Part shown: positions 26,501 to 37,122 of the stretch, piece after piece
How the letters are laid out: each line of letters starts with the position of its first letter
Position numbering within the stretch: position 1 is the first letter of the stretch
Source: Argentina anserina
Taxonomy: Eukaryota; Streptophyta; Magnoliopsida; Rosales; Rosaceae
NCBI RefSeq assembly: GCF_933775445.1
Contig: NC_065873.1
Location: forward strand, 23,622,001-23,686,000
Length of the DNA: 64,000 nt
Direction: 5' to 3'
The notes under the pieces: generated by a model
Seen by the model: only the letters and a program-made list of their open reading frames with translations
Database searches by the model: none
What the model was told of the DNA's origin: nothing
Translations under genes and position numbers: made by a program

Positions 26501-28755
26501 GCAGAAGTACATGCAGGTCCTAAAAATTGTAAGCAGGGGACGAGTGACTGATGTATAACATATCTTTCCAGAGATGCAGAGAGTTAGGCCTGTGTTTTAA
26601 ATTGTACAAATGTACAGTAGTTTAAATAAAACATATGGTTAGTAAGTAGTAACTTCTACAGGTTAGTATAATTGGGACATAAAATTCGGTAAAAGTAGTT
26701 TTATGCTAAAATCAAACTCCCCAGAAACTTTCCCTCAAATTTTTTACCAAAAACTATGATGTAGCAGGAAAAGAAAAGAGCTCATTGCAGAAACAAGACA
26801 TTTACATAACAAAAATGCTTGCATAGTTGCATTGATAGAATATTTCCCAGACAAAAATCTGGTATGGCATGCATTTTCTTTATATACCTTTCTGCTCTTT
26901 AATTACAACTTAGTGTGAGCTTCATGAATTACTCTTAACCGTATACAAGCATTAAATCAAACAGTACCTCTACAGGTAGTGCAAGACCAACTCTGGTATT
27001 GATATCAAGTACAATATCTGGATCACCATCCCATTGTATCTCAAACTCAATGGTGATTCCCCCAGGTCCACATTCACTTTCAACAAGGGAAATTCCTAAA
27101 ACAGGATATCAAGAACTTATATAAGTGCTACTGTGCTAAACAGAAGTCGACTAACAGGTTCAGCTTTTCCTCATTAGATGTATTCTGAAAGGGTCAACTC
27201 TGTATATATATATATATCTATGGCTAGATATCATAATCAAATTTCATACTTCATACTTGCTAACACCCAACTTTCTACAGTGAATACTTGCAAATCAGGA
27301 AGCGTCAATGAGATTTAGAATATAAAAAGTTCTTATGGTTCTATGTCAATGATAAGGAAAATAAAATTAGTTAACTGTTATAACTTATAAGTCACCATAT
27401 ATAAAACATATGGTATGAATGAGGTTGATGTGAGGAAAGATGCTTAATATTTCATAGCCGATTTTCCATAGCTAACAAATGAGTCTCACCAAGTATGTCC
27501 ATAAGAAATGTAATGGAAGGGTGTGATCAGATTCTGAGGCTATGGTATACATGAGGTTGATGCGAGGAAAGATGCTTAATATTTCATTAGCCGATTTGCC
27601 ATAGCTAACAAGTAACAAAATGAGTCTTACCAAGTATGTCCATAAGAAAGGTTATGAAAGGGTGTGATCAGATTCTGAGGCCAACCTGTAAATTGTGGAG
27701 CTACAGTGCCAAGGGTCAGTGTGGAGAATTTGAGAGAATCCAAGACAGCCGGAGTATATTGTTCAAGTATTGGTTCGACATTGCTTTTTATCAGCTCCGA
27801 TGCTGCCTACACCATCACAAATACACTCAAACAACAAATAAACACAGGAAGACATCGGAAAAGAGGAAAAGCCATCAAAATAGAGTGAAAGGCATGCATT
27901 ACTTCGTTAACAAATGGCCAGATCTTATCAAGATGTTGGTTGAGCCAAGTCAACTGCAATTTATAAAGAGATTCATGTTAGCTACAAATCATACAATATG
28001 CATACATATATAGAAAGGATCATGCAATCAAATGTTGAGGGCCGGGGTAGCACTGATCCCATACTGGATGGAAAATTGTCTAACAACTCTCTATGCACTC
28101 ACTGAATTTTCTACCTCCAGTTGTTCATGTGTATGATCACCTAAAATAAGGTTTCTAGAAAGTTAGTCCCACACTGTAAATGAACTAGGGGTAGATATAC
28201 TCGTTGTTACCAAATGAATAATCTAGCTAGCTATATGCAAGAGCATGATGTTCTAACTTCTAAGATATCTTAGTTTTTGGCGTTGTAATCTCCCAACTTG
28301 AGCTTATAAGGCTGCAACACAAAAAAAGCCTCTTTCGTATCACAGTGACGTTGTTATTAGCTCTGACAATAGTGTAGCATGCCTGTGTGACAATGTGAAG
28401 CTTTTGGTGCGTATCAGAAACATGCATGAGATCGAGATGAACTCAACTTCTGTTGCTGCGTGAAAACAACCCAAGATGGATAAAACTGAGGTGGAAGAAG
28501 CTTTCTCGAATCTTGCACCGTCATCCTTGCAAGCGCTGCAATAGTCTTGGCCTTCGAAGTCGATCATGAACATAAAATGAGCAACCATTAGAACTGATCA
28601 ATTCATCAGAACACTACCATCTAATGTAACTGGCAAGATTTAAATAGTACCAAATCAGAACGACGTTTAGATCGTCTGCTCTCGCCCCGAACAAATGCCA
28701 TGATCAACCCAATTCCGAAGACAATGCCGATGAACAATCCCAGGATGAACCCCAT
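23534..28755 (-). CDS. Synaptotagmin-5-like protein (SMP plus two C2 domains), frame deficit at exon 2/3
   Basis: Thirteen exons: 28755-28651, 28551-28448, 27953-27903, 27806-27686, 27095-26968, 26342-26241, 26155-26081, 25430-25351, 24858-24708, 24622-24392, 24282-23989, 23881-23768, 23683-23534; about 568 aa expected. An N-terminal membrane anchor (MGFILGLFIGIVFGIGLIMAF) is followed by an SMP lipid-transfer domain (about 70-250), C2A (from LKPVGTLEVKLVEAKEL, with GKSDPFAVMF) and C2B (from IRGVLSVTVISAEDL, with GKADPFVVLL). The Asp residues of the Ca-binding loops are visible in both C2 domains. Family members tether the ER to the plasma membrane. The summed exons give 1706 nt, one base short: the only GT at the end of exon 2 follows CAGAA, while exon 3 begins TTGACTTGG in phase 0. 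This could be a real mutation, an assembly error or non-canonical splicing; the other twelve exons look intact. Confidence 0.88.
27409..27680. repeat. Tandem duplication in a synaptotagmin intron (about 132 + 140 bp)
   Basis: Copy 1 is 27409-27540 and copy 2 is 27541-27680. Both begin TATGGTAT and both end GATTCTGAGGC or GATTCTGAGG, and they abut exactly. They differ by scattered substitutions and a few small insertions. The second copy runs to the donor side of exon 4 (27686), so the repeat places a second copy of donor-proximal intron sequence further down the intron. Confidence 0.85.
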
Positions 28756-29013
28756 TTCTGTGTTGTGCGATTGCTATTGGGGAATTGTGGGCGTGTTTCA
28801 GAGAATATGAAGACTTCAAATTCAATTGGCCGAGGGAATAATGGAACTTTGAGGACGGTGGGAAACTGTACGGTTGGGTTTGTGTAATGAATTAGAGGAT
28901 TGTGGGCATTAATAGAGTGATTAGTTTGGTAAATTTTTCTTTTTGAGAAGTGATTAGTTTGACCTTGAAGCAATGAATGCGATATATATTTCTTTTTTAA
29001 ATAATATAATTTA
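28756..29013. promoter_or_regulatory. Upstream region of synaptotagmin-5-like gene
   Basis: The region immediately upstream of the start codon on minus; 5' UTR and proximal promoter by position. It is cut short by the copia element, whose 3' LTR begins only 258 bases from the start codon. Confidence 0.5.
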
Positions 29014-29211
29014 TGTAAAAGTGAAAAATGATTTGGTCTACTCGTATTATTATGAACCCCTCTTATATAGGAGAAATATTACATGGAAAGATATCAATTA
29101 GTTTAATGACAATGAATGAGAATTGATCTGTTACATAATTCATATCAATTGTCTCCGTCAGTTACTTTGACGAAGACACACTAATAAGGAAATAATGTTT
29201 TTCCTTTAACA
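29014..29211 (-). repeat. 3' LTR of copia element
   Basis: 198 bp. In element sense it begins TGTTAAAGG directly after a purine-rich tract and ends TTTTACA. About 92 bp of its end is repeated at 33614-33705 with a few mismatches. Confidence 0.75.
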
Positions 29212-29402
29212 CTCTCCCTTGTGCCAAGTCAAAAACACAGTAATGCGTGAACTGTTGCCTCATCAAAAACCTTGCCAGATGATAAAACCTTATGGGACAA
29301 AATGAATCTTGGTCGAAGGAAAAAAGAGTACAACACACTAGTGACATGTGTGAATCTAGACTCCCCCTAAAGTATACCCCTCCCCATGACCCTCACTTTT
29401 AA

Positions 29403-32400
29403 TCAGGAGAGTTCGGAAAGCTTTCGCATTCCTATATCTTTTACATGTTTCTCAAACGTAACTTTAGGCAATGACTTGGTGAATAGATCTGCCACATTCT
29501 CCTCAGATTTAACTTGGTTCACTTGAATCTTGAGGAGAGCTTGTCGTTGCTGATTGTAGAAAAACTTTGGAGATATATGTTTCGTATTGTCACCCTTGAT
29601 ATAACCTAGCTTCATCTGTTCGATGCAAGCTGCATTATCTTCATAAATGCACGTAGGCTCTTCAGTGGTAGAACTTAAACCACTAGTTCCTCGAATATGA
29701 GTAATGATGGACCTTAGTCATACGCACTCACGAACCGCCTCATGTAGAGCAATAATCTCTGAGTGGTTCGAAGAGGTAGCCACAAGGGTTTGCTTGGTTG
29801 ATCTCTGAGATATTGCCGTTTTTCCAATAGTGAATACATAACCAGTTTGGGAACGGCCTTTATGTGGGTCAGAAAGATACCCGGCATCAGTGAAACCAAC
29901 CAAAACATTATTTGGGGTTTCAGAGTAGGGGATAGTAATTTTGTCATCGACCTTTTCTTTAGGAACTGTAATTCCATTCGCGGATCCTCCTGTCTTACTA
30001 TAAGGAAAGAATAAACCCAAGTCAATGGTTCCTTTTAGGTATCGAAATATGTTCTTGACACCACTCCAATGACGTTCCGTAGGCGCTGAGCTAAATCTAG
30101 CTAACAAGTTCACTGAGAATGCAATATCTGGTCGAGTATATTGGGCCAAGTACAATAATGCGCCTATTGCACTTAGGTAAGGAGTTTCAGCTCCTAATAC
30201 CTCTTCACACTCTTCTTGTGGGCGAAATGGATCTTTCTTTACATTCAAACTTCGACCGATGATAGGAGTACTAACAGGGTGCACTTTGTCCATGTTAAAT
30301 CGCCTGAGCATCTTTTGGACATATGCAGACTGGTGGATTAAAATTCCACAAGCTCGGTGCTCTAGTTCAAGGCCTAGACAAAACCGAGTTTTCCCAAGAT
30401 CTTTCATCTCAAATTCGGATTTCAAATAGCTCGTGGTTTCTCTTATTTCATCAAGAGTGCCTATTATGTTCATGTCATCAACATATACAGTTACAATAGC
30501 AAATCCGGAACTTGTTTTCTTTATAAATACGCATGGGCACAATTCATTATTCTTATATCATTTCCCAATCAAGTAGTCACTTAGACGGGTATACCACATC
30601 CGCCCAGATTGTTTTAGTCCGTAAAGTGAGCGTTTCAACCTGATTGCAAACGCACTCCGTGGTTTAGAGTCACTTGACTTGGGAAATTGAAGGCCATCAG
30701 GCACTTTCATATATATCTCTGAATCTAGATCCCCATAGAGATATGTTGTAACCACATCCATAAGCTGCATGTCCAGTCCTTCGGAAACTACCAAACTAAC
30801 AAGGTAGCGAAACGTTATGACGTCCATTACAGGGGAGTATGTCTCCTCATAGTCAATTCCAGGGCGTTGTGAGAAACCTTGCGCCACAAGGCGAGCCTTG
30901 TACCTTAGGATTTTGTTCTTCTCATTACGCTTTCTGACAAATACACATTTATGTCCTACAGGCTTTACACTTGGTGGGGTTAGCACTACCGAACCAAATA
31001 CCTGTCTTTTTTGCCAGTAAATCTAATTCTACCTGGATTGCGTCTTTCCATTTAGGCCAATCTTCTCTTTGTTGACATTCTACAACAGAGCGTGGTTCGA
31101 TATCATCATGCTCTATTATTTCATGAGCAACGTTATATGAAAATGCATCATCAATGTGTATGGAAGATCTTTCCATCAACTCATGTGCACTCTCATAATT
31201 CATTGAGATTTCTTTGTTTTCTGGAATCATACCACACATCGGAGCGTCCTCCAGTAATGATTCATGGACATAACTATAATCAGAGATAATCTCATGAGAG
31301 AGATTCTCCACATCGATGATTAATGGATCTGGTTGTGCCTTAGTCGCCATTTTCTTCCTTGGGCGAGTATCAGTCGAACCAAGTGGCCTCCCATTCTTCC
31401 TTTGAGGAGCCACGACCTCAACCACACCTCCACTAAGTTTTGTTGCAGTGCCTCCTACTACGGCACCATGCCTCTTTTTAGGGACTTCTAACCTTGCAGG
31501 CACATTTGCAGCTGGTATATGTGATCTTGTCACTTTAGCGATATCAGAAAATGCATCAGGCATCGAATCTGCTACGTTCTGAAGATCGATTATTCTTTTC
31601 ACTTCACTTTCACATTGTGGAGTTCGGGGATCAAAATGAGATTGAGTGGGGACAAACCATGACAATTCATGTCGTTCCCTTTGAAAATCATTTTTCTTAT
31701 CTCCCCCTAACGACGGGAAGACTGTCTCATCAAAGTGACAATCCGCAAATCTAGCGGTCAAACGATCGCCTGTCAAAGGTTCCAAATAGCAAATAATTAT
31801 TGGGGATTCATATCCAACATAAATACATAGTCGTCTCTGAGGACCCATTTTTGTGCGCTGTGGGGGCGCAATAGGCACATATGCAGCACAACCAAATATG
31901 CGTAAGTGTGAAATGTCAGGCTCATATCCAGTAACCAACTGGTACGCAGAAAATGGTTGGCTAGCAGTAGGTCTGAAACGTATAAGCAAAGCTGCGTGCA
32001 ATATTGCATAACCCCATGCACTGATAGGTAAGTTGGTGCGCATAACAAGTGCCCTAGCCACCATCTGTAATCTTTTGATGGTGGCTTCAGCGAGACCATT
32101 TTGTGTATGCATATGGGGAACAAGATGCTCTACATCGATCCCAATAGACATGCAATACTCATCAAATGCTTTTGATGTAAACTCTCGAGCGTTATCAAGG
32201 TGAGCCCTTAAACGAATAATCTGTGCTAGAAGTTTTGCAAATGCAGCGTTTTGTGTGGACAATAATGCAACATGAGACCAGCGAGTTGAAGCATCTACCA
32301 GAACCATAAAATACTTAAATGGCCCACATTCTGGATGGATAGGTCCACAAATATTACCTTGTATCCTTTGTAAGAATGGAATGTTTTGTTTAGTATCTTT

Positions 32401-33117
32401 AGCATAGGAAGGTCTTGATCCTGTTTTTGCCAAAGAGCAGGCTTTGCAAAATGACTGATGTGCCTTGGAAATAGTCATTGAGGCAAAGGGAGGGAACACT
32501 TCTATTACTTTAGAAGGTAATGACTGCATTGGAGCAGTGTAACGAGCACTGTGCATCGTATTGGGTTGTTGTCCCCTTTTATTTTTCCCTCGAAAGAAGG
32601 GATGTTCGTGTGAATTCTTTAAAATACGGACCATCATGTCCCGACCAGGATGTCCTAATCGGTCATGCCAAAGCCTGTATAAGTCAGTGTCCCAAATTTC
32701 ATCATTGGTGACAGCATAGGATTCAATAATCCGAATGGTAGTAAGATATAGTCTATTGTCTTGACTCTTCATCTTCTCTAAAACGCGTGTCCGTCCACAT
32801 TCAAGAGAAATAAGACACAAATATTCACTTCCATTCTCACAATAAGTGTTCAGATGATAACCGTTTGTGCGAATATCTTTGAAGCTTAACAAGATTCGAG
32901 GGGCTCTAGGTGCATATAGAGCATTGGTGATTTTGAACAATGTGCCATCTCGCAAGAAAAATTGGGCAGTTCCTCGCCCTTTTACTATTTGGTCAGATCC
33001 AGTCATAGTAGACAAACATGAATTATAAGGAATTAATTTAACAAATAATTGCTGATTCCTTAATATAGTGTGGGTAGTCGCACAATCTGCTAAGCACTCT
33101 ATTTCTCCTCGATTCAT
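29403..33117 (-). pseudogene. Copia pol pseudogene (PR remnant-INT-RT-RNase H)
   Basis: The longest open part (33117-30949) covers a protease remnant (CLADCATTH), the gag-pre-integrase motif LWHDRLGHPG and the integrase. The reverse transcriptase continues at 30986-30558 (LVAQGFSQRPGIDYEETYSP, SLYGLKQSG) and 30542-29718 (YVDD, then RNase H with FTDAGYLSDPHKGRSQTGYV), and the C-terminal part at 29615-29403. These pieces are separated by frame breaks and in-frame stops, for example between 30558 and 30542. The first integrase catalytic Asp appears replaced by Asn (QGNICGPI); the second Asp (DNAREF) and the Glu region (QNGLAEA) remain. It is not expected to be active. Confidence 0.9.
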
Positions 33118-33171
33118 TCCTTGATTTACCAGAATGGTAAATATTTCAGTTTTTTTTTTGAAACGGGTCGC

Positions 33172-33300
33172 GGGTCAGAGTTCGCGGGTCGTTGGGCGCG
33201 GGTCGCAGGTTGCGAGTCGCGGGTCGGAGATCGCGGATCGCGAATCGGAGATCGCGGATCGGAGGTCGCGTCGCCGATCTTGCTTGCGGCGTGTGTCTTG
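33172..33300. repeat. GC-rich minisatellite-like tandem repeat in copia leader
   Basis: A run of degenerate 7-14-nt units built on tcgcggGtcggaga and tcgcggAtcggaga, within a GC-rich block that extends to about 33535. It lies between the truncated 5' LTR and the pol remnant, where gag would be expected. Open frames exist in several phases but follow the repeat, so they are not taken as genes. Confidence 0.75.
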
Positions 33301-33613
33301 TCGCGTCGGAGATCGGGGGTCGGCGATCTGGGTGGCGTCGGAGGCGATGTCGGAGCAAGGAGCAGGGGGCGATGTCGCGGCCGGGAGGAGAGGCTAGCGC
33401 GCGGCGGGAGCGGGGTGCGAGCCGTACCGATCTGGGCTGCTGGTCTCGCCGATTGGAGGCGAGCGGTTGGTCACGCCGATCGGAGGCGCAGATGCTGCTA
33501 GGGAGCGGCGACAAGGAGGGAGCGACGACGGAAAAAAAAAACTAGGGTTTTCAAATTTTTTTTTTGTGTGTTTTGGCCAGAATACTCAGATCAAAACTAA
33601 TGTAGTGATAACG

Positions 33614-33705
33614 TGTAAAAGTGAAAATTGAATTGGTCTACTTGTATTATTACGAACCCCCTTTATATAAGGGAAATATTACATGGAAAGATATCAATTA
33701 GTTTA
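33614..33705 (-). repeat. Truncated 5' LTR of copia element
   Basis: About 92 bp matching the end of the 3' LTR at 29014-29105. Similarity stops at TTAGTTTA, after which a CT-rich sequence unrelated to the LTR follows, so most of this LTR has been lost. Confidence 0.75.
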
Positions 33706-34172
33706 TGGCTCTCTCTCTCCCTCTCGATCGATATCTTCAGTGCTCAAAAAGACGAAAACGAAAATTTCAAGGCAGAAATTAAACATGGTAGTTGTTCTTA
33801 CTTCTACCTTAGATCAACTGGCCTGGAGCTATGTACGTAGCTATCTTGCAATTGGTGCCCATCGTCATCACAGAGAGCTAGACGCGCGCGCACTTTGAAT
33901 AGCTGAATCTGATCGATGTCTTTTCAGTTTTTCCTTATTACCTGCAATCTACAAGTAGCTAGATAGATAGAATTATAGAAAGACAAACGGAGAACCAAAC
34001 ATACACCAAATTTGGGTCATCATGAAAAGAACCTCATGATTTCATCGCTTTCTGGCATCTTATTCAAATTTCAATTTGTCAGTTGTCAGTTGTCACAACC
34101 TTTTCCAGGCACCATAAATCTCTTCCACCTTCCGGATAGAGGCACCTGCTGATCGAAGTTGAAGCCATCAAT
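33706..34172. other. Intergenic
   Basis: A CT-rich start (33707-33724) followed by unremarkable AT-rich sequence up to the F-box pseudogene. No recognisable gene. Confidence 0.5.
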
Positions 34173-35258
34173 TCACCACTCATCAACCAACGTCACAATT
34201 CCGCTAATGCTTTCTGGAATTGATTTCTCGATCTTCTTACTTAGGAAGATAGACTTGATTGAGTAGCATCCAAGCACCATTGCTTCGACATCAGACCAAA
34301 GCCATCTACGAGGATGGATGCGCAACACAAGAGACTCAAGGCACCTGTGACGGGAAAATGCACGAAGTCCGGTGCTAGTCACACTAGAACCGCTTAAATC
34401 AATAGTCTTTAAGTTGGGACAATTCGCAGCAATAAAAATTACGGTTCGGTCACACACATTCTTCATCCAACTCAAGTTCAACTTCTTGATGGATTGATTT
34501 GCATAGATTGCAGCTCTGATTCCAGTAGAAGCGAATATCCATGTGCGTTTGTGCAAGCATCTATCCAAATCTAGATCTTCCAAGCAATGCATATTTTTCA
34601 AATGCGAAATCCCGGAATCAGTTATAGAGCAGCGAGCAAGCACCAACGTCTTGAGCGTTTTCGAGCACCTTCCATTTGGCAACAATCTCAAACCATTGCC
34701 CGTAATCTGGGATTCTTCCAAATTCAAATAGCTCAAACATGTGCACAGTAGCCAATTGCCTGTGCCGCATCGTCATCGACCAACCTGCACCTTCCCAAAT
34801 CCAAACAAGTCAAGTTATCATGGGCCAACGTATGTAGCCACCTCTCAATGCCTACATTCCTTCTCCCTCCGATTGAAAGTTTGGACAGCTTCGGAAGGCC
34901 GCCGCCAAGTGACAGACCGGAGATACCGGTCTATTGTAGTGACCATGATCCTGTGGTGTAAAGATTGATGACCTCAAGTTTGGGACATGTCTGGGCTAAG
35001 AATATGAAGTCGGCTTCCTCTGAAAAAGGCTGGGATGTCCGGAATGTAATAAGATTCGGGAATCGAGGCAGTACCTGACAGAGAAATTTGACTTTGAGAA
35101 GAGTGAGTGACCTTCTGGTTAGACCCTCCAATTTCAACCATTGTTTGCAGACTTGGGAGACACGTCTCCTATCAGCGTTACCCGCCTCGCTCAAGACCCG
35201 ATTCAGGATGAGATCACCTAATAACTCGTCAGTCGTCACTCAGTTGAGTAATCTCCAC

Positions 35259-35909
35259 CAGGGCCGTCTCAAAATATTAAGAGGCTCTGTGCGAGATTGA
35301 AACTACGGCCATAACTTTTCGGAATGTCTTATATAATATATGCCTAAATATATTATTAAAAAAATTAATTGCAAATATCTTTTTTGTATACGAGTTGCAA
35401 ACATCATTGCAAATTTCAGTTGCATACAAGCAAAATGCATACAACTTTTTTTTGTTATTTTTATTTAATTCGAGCCTAACCATATATTTTTAGAATTTAA
35501 TGATTTTTTTATTTTTAATAAAATATCAATTAAACGTAGACAAAAAAATATGAAAAAAAATCAAGAATAAGTAATATATATACCAAACGAATCAAGAAAA
35601 AAAAGATGAAGGAAATAAAAAAATTTACGAATATACATAATTAGATAAGTTCAAAGGTACATACAAACTAAAGAATGAGAAAGGAAATAGGGCCTAGAAA
35701 GATAAAAGAAAGAAATAAATTATATTTAAAATAACATTGCAATAATGGGAGTCGAACCCATGCACTAGTGAAAGGTGGAGATTTAGTTAATGACATCAGT
35801 TTGCCAACTGAACCACTCATGGTTTCGTTCAAAAGAGACCTTTAAGTGTAGATATATGGGTGAGGCCCTGTGCCTGTGCACCTCTTTCACATGCTTAGAG
35901 CTGGCCCTG
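35259..35909. mobile_element. Non-autonomous hAT-type DNA transposon, 651 bp
   Basis: The ends are imperfect terminal inverted repeats: CAGGGCCGTCTC on the left and CAGGGCCAGCTC on the right (reverse complement). They are flanked by a perfect 8-bp target duplication ATCTCCAC at 35251-35258 and 35910-35917. The CAGGG end and 8-bp duplication are the hAT signature. The interior is very AT-rich with no transposase frame and includes a tRNA-like segment at about 35743-35821. Confidence 0.92.
35743..35821 (-). other. tRNA-like segment with Pol III A and B boxes inside the hAT element
   Basis: On minus, an A-box-like TGGTTCAGTTGG (35815-35804) is followed by a perfect B-box GGTTCGACTCC (35758-35748), and the T arm can pair (ATGGG with CCCAT). 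The A-to-B distance is longer than in a standard tRNA and I cannot form a convincing acceptor stem, so a functional tRNA gene is unlikely. Confidence 0.5.
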
Positions 35910-35920
35910 ATCTCCACCAT

Positions 35921-37122
35921 TGGGGTTTTGATGAAAGGAAGGTTTAGGGTTTCTTTTTGGCAGATGGTTTTAGGGTTTCATACTTTCACAGTTTCACTAT
36001 GTGCAAGGCTGCATGAGTTGATGGGCTAGTTCTCCTAATACCGTAATTTGGGCTCCATCATTTATCAAAGTTAACTCTCAGATTCGGGTCTACCCAACTA
36101 AACGGATTGTACACTTCAGTGCATTAGTTTATTAAACGTCGATCACAACGAAATCGAACAGGATGGAACTAGAGGCCATTTGTAGAATTGAATTAGCAGA
36201 GCAAAATAGTAAAACATTATATTCTAGATGCATGTACACCATATGGTGAGAAGCCATGCATGGAAATATGGAATTTATTCCATTTTGAAGCAGTTCTTGG
36301 AAGTCGATTAAATGAATTCTAGCATGAACATATATGCTTATAACACTTGTTTCACACACGATTGCCTTGATATTTAAGTACTAGTTAGCCTAGATTTGCC
36401 GAAAGTAGAGAATTTATGTTGCTTGCAAACTTAGTACGTGGCATATGTCAATTGATATGCTTAGTGCAACCAATTTCCGAAGCAATACGCATTAGCATAG
36501 TTCGAGAATAGGTGCATAAAATGGAAGATTTTGCCTAATTAACTCCCTTAAAACAAACAAAAAAGTTTATCTTAACTCGCGGTAAGAGTCATAATTAAGC
36601 TTCCTTATTCCTTTAATCTCAGTATTCCAATCATTTTTTCCTCTAAATTTTTTAGATAAAAGCTAGAGTGTATAAATTAATATGTTGATATATATGAAAT
36701 TGTCACCTCTTTTTTAGGAGAATAATTATCACAAACTTATCTAGCGACCTGCAAGAGAGGCTCAATCTCCTCCAGGATGGGAGTATGAGCTTGGCACGTG
36801 ATATGCAGTCGAATATGTCGAGCTTTGAGAACCAGAACGATAGCGTGCACGTACAGGATTGCAGCATGAAGTAACAGCCAGGGGTATAAAAGGACTCCAA
36901 AAATCACCACCTTTTTTTATTTAAATTTCCACATAAACCGCAAAAAATGGAGGATGAAAAATTCTTCTCACTCACTCCATCTCTGCACTTTCTAGAGTCC
37001 CCAAATCTCCAGCACATCACATCCACACCCCCAACCGTTTTCTCTCTCACACTCTCTCTCTCTCTGTATATACAAAACTGTAAACCGCTCTGCTTTCTGG
37101 CTCTGCATGTGAGGAAGAAGCA
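35921..37122. promoter_or_regulatory. Upstream region of sucrose-phosphate synthase
   Basis: A TATA box (TATAAAAG, 36884-36891) lies about 235 bases before the SPS start. A CT-rich tract at 37043-37072 falls in the likely 5' UTR. The far end contains the 5' flank of the F-box pseudogene. No gene is seen between. Confidence 0.6.
36884..36891 (+). promoter_or_regulatory. TATA box of SPS gene
   Basis: TATAAAAG, in GC-poor surroundings and at a plausible distance upstream of the SPS start, with a CT-rich 5' UTR downstream. Confidence 0.55.

Larger units (their letters stand above)
29014..33705 (-). mobile_element. Degenerate Ty1/copia retrotransposon
   Basis: Minus-strand copia element with order protease remnant, integrase, reverse transcriptase, RNase H. 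The 3' LTR is 29014-29211 and a truncated 5' LTR is 33614-33705; both share a boundary starting TGTAAAAGTGAAAA on the forward strand, i.e. ending TTTTACA in element sense. The purine-rich tract just before the 3' LTR (element sense CAAGGGAGAG) is a polypurine tract. There is no recognisable gag. The space between the 5' LTR and the first domain holds a GC-rich leader (33172-33535). No target duplication could be identified because the 5' LTR is truncated. Confidence 0.88.
34173..35920 (-). pseudogene. F-box/LRR protein pseudogene, split by a hAT element
   Basis: On minus, the ATG at 35920-35918 is followed by GTGGAGAT and then by a 651-bp inserted element (35909-35259). Coding similarity resumes at 35258. 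The F-box (DELLGDLILNRVLSEA, VSQVCKQWLKLEG) is followed by leucine-rich repeats (LEVINLY, LTCLDLGRCRLVDDDA, LSYLNLEESQITGNGLRLL, LKTLVLARCSITDSGISHL, LKTIDLSGSSVTSTGLRAF) to a stop at 34173. Besides the insertion there is an apparent 4-bp duplication before DELL (GACT-GACGAG, about 35233), an in-frame TAG after WSLQ (about 34930) and a frameshift near 34737. F-box/LRR proteins are substrate adaptors of SCF ubiquitin ligases; this copy cannot make one. Confidence 0.88.

Noticed and set aside
27636..28013. 125-codon open frame on plus inside the synaptotagmin gene
   Set aside because: Antisense shadow across exons 3-4 and an intron; no family similarity.
28531..28537. TTGCAG acceptor for synaptotagmin exon 2
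   Set aside because: It loses the conserved KTIAAL residues and the frame; the AG just before GCCAAG gives the conserved junction.
33121..33545. Overlapping long open frames on both strands in GC-rich DNA
   Set aside because: All phases are open because of the GC-rich repeat, the predicted proteins are Arg/Gly/Ala low-complexity, and the block is in the leader of a copia element.
35743..35821. Functional tRNA gene
   Set aside because: Box spacing is too long and the acceptor stem does not pair, so only a tRNA-like segment is claimed.
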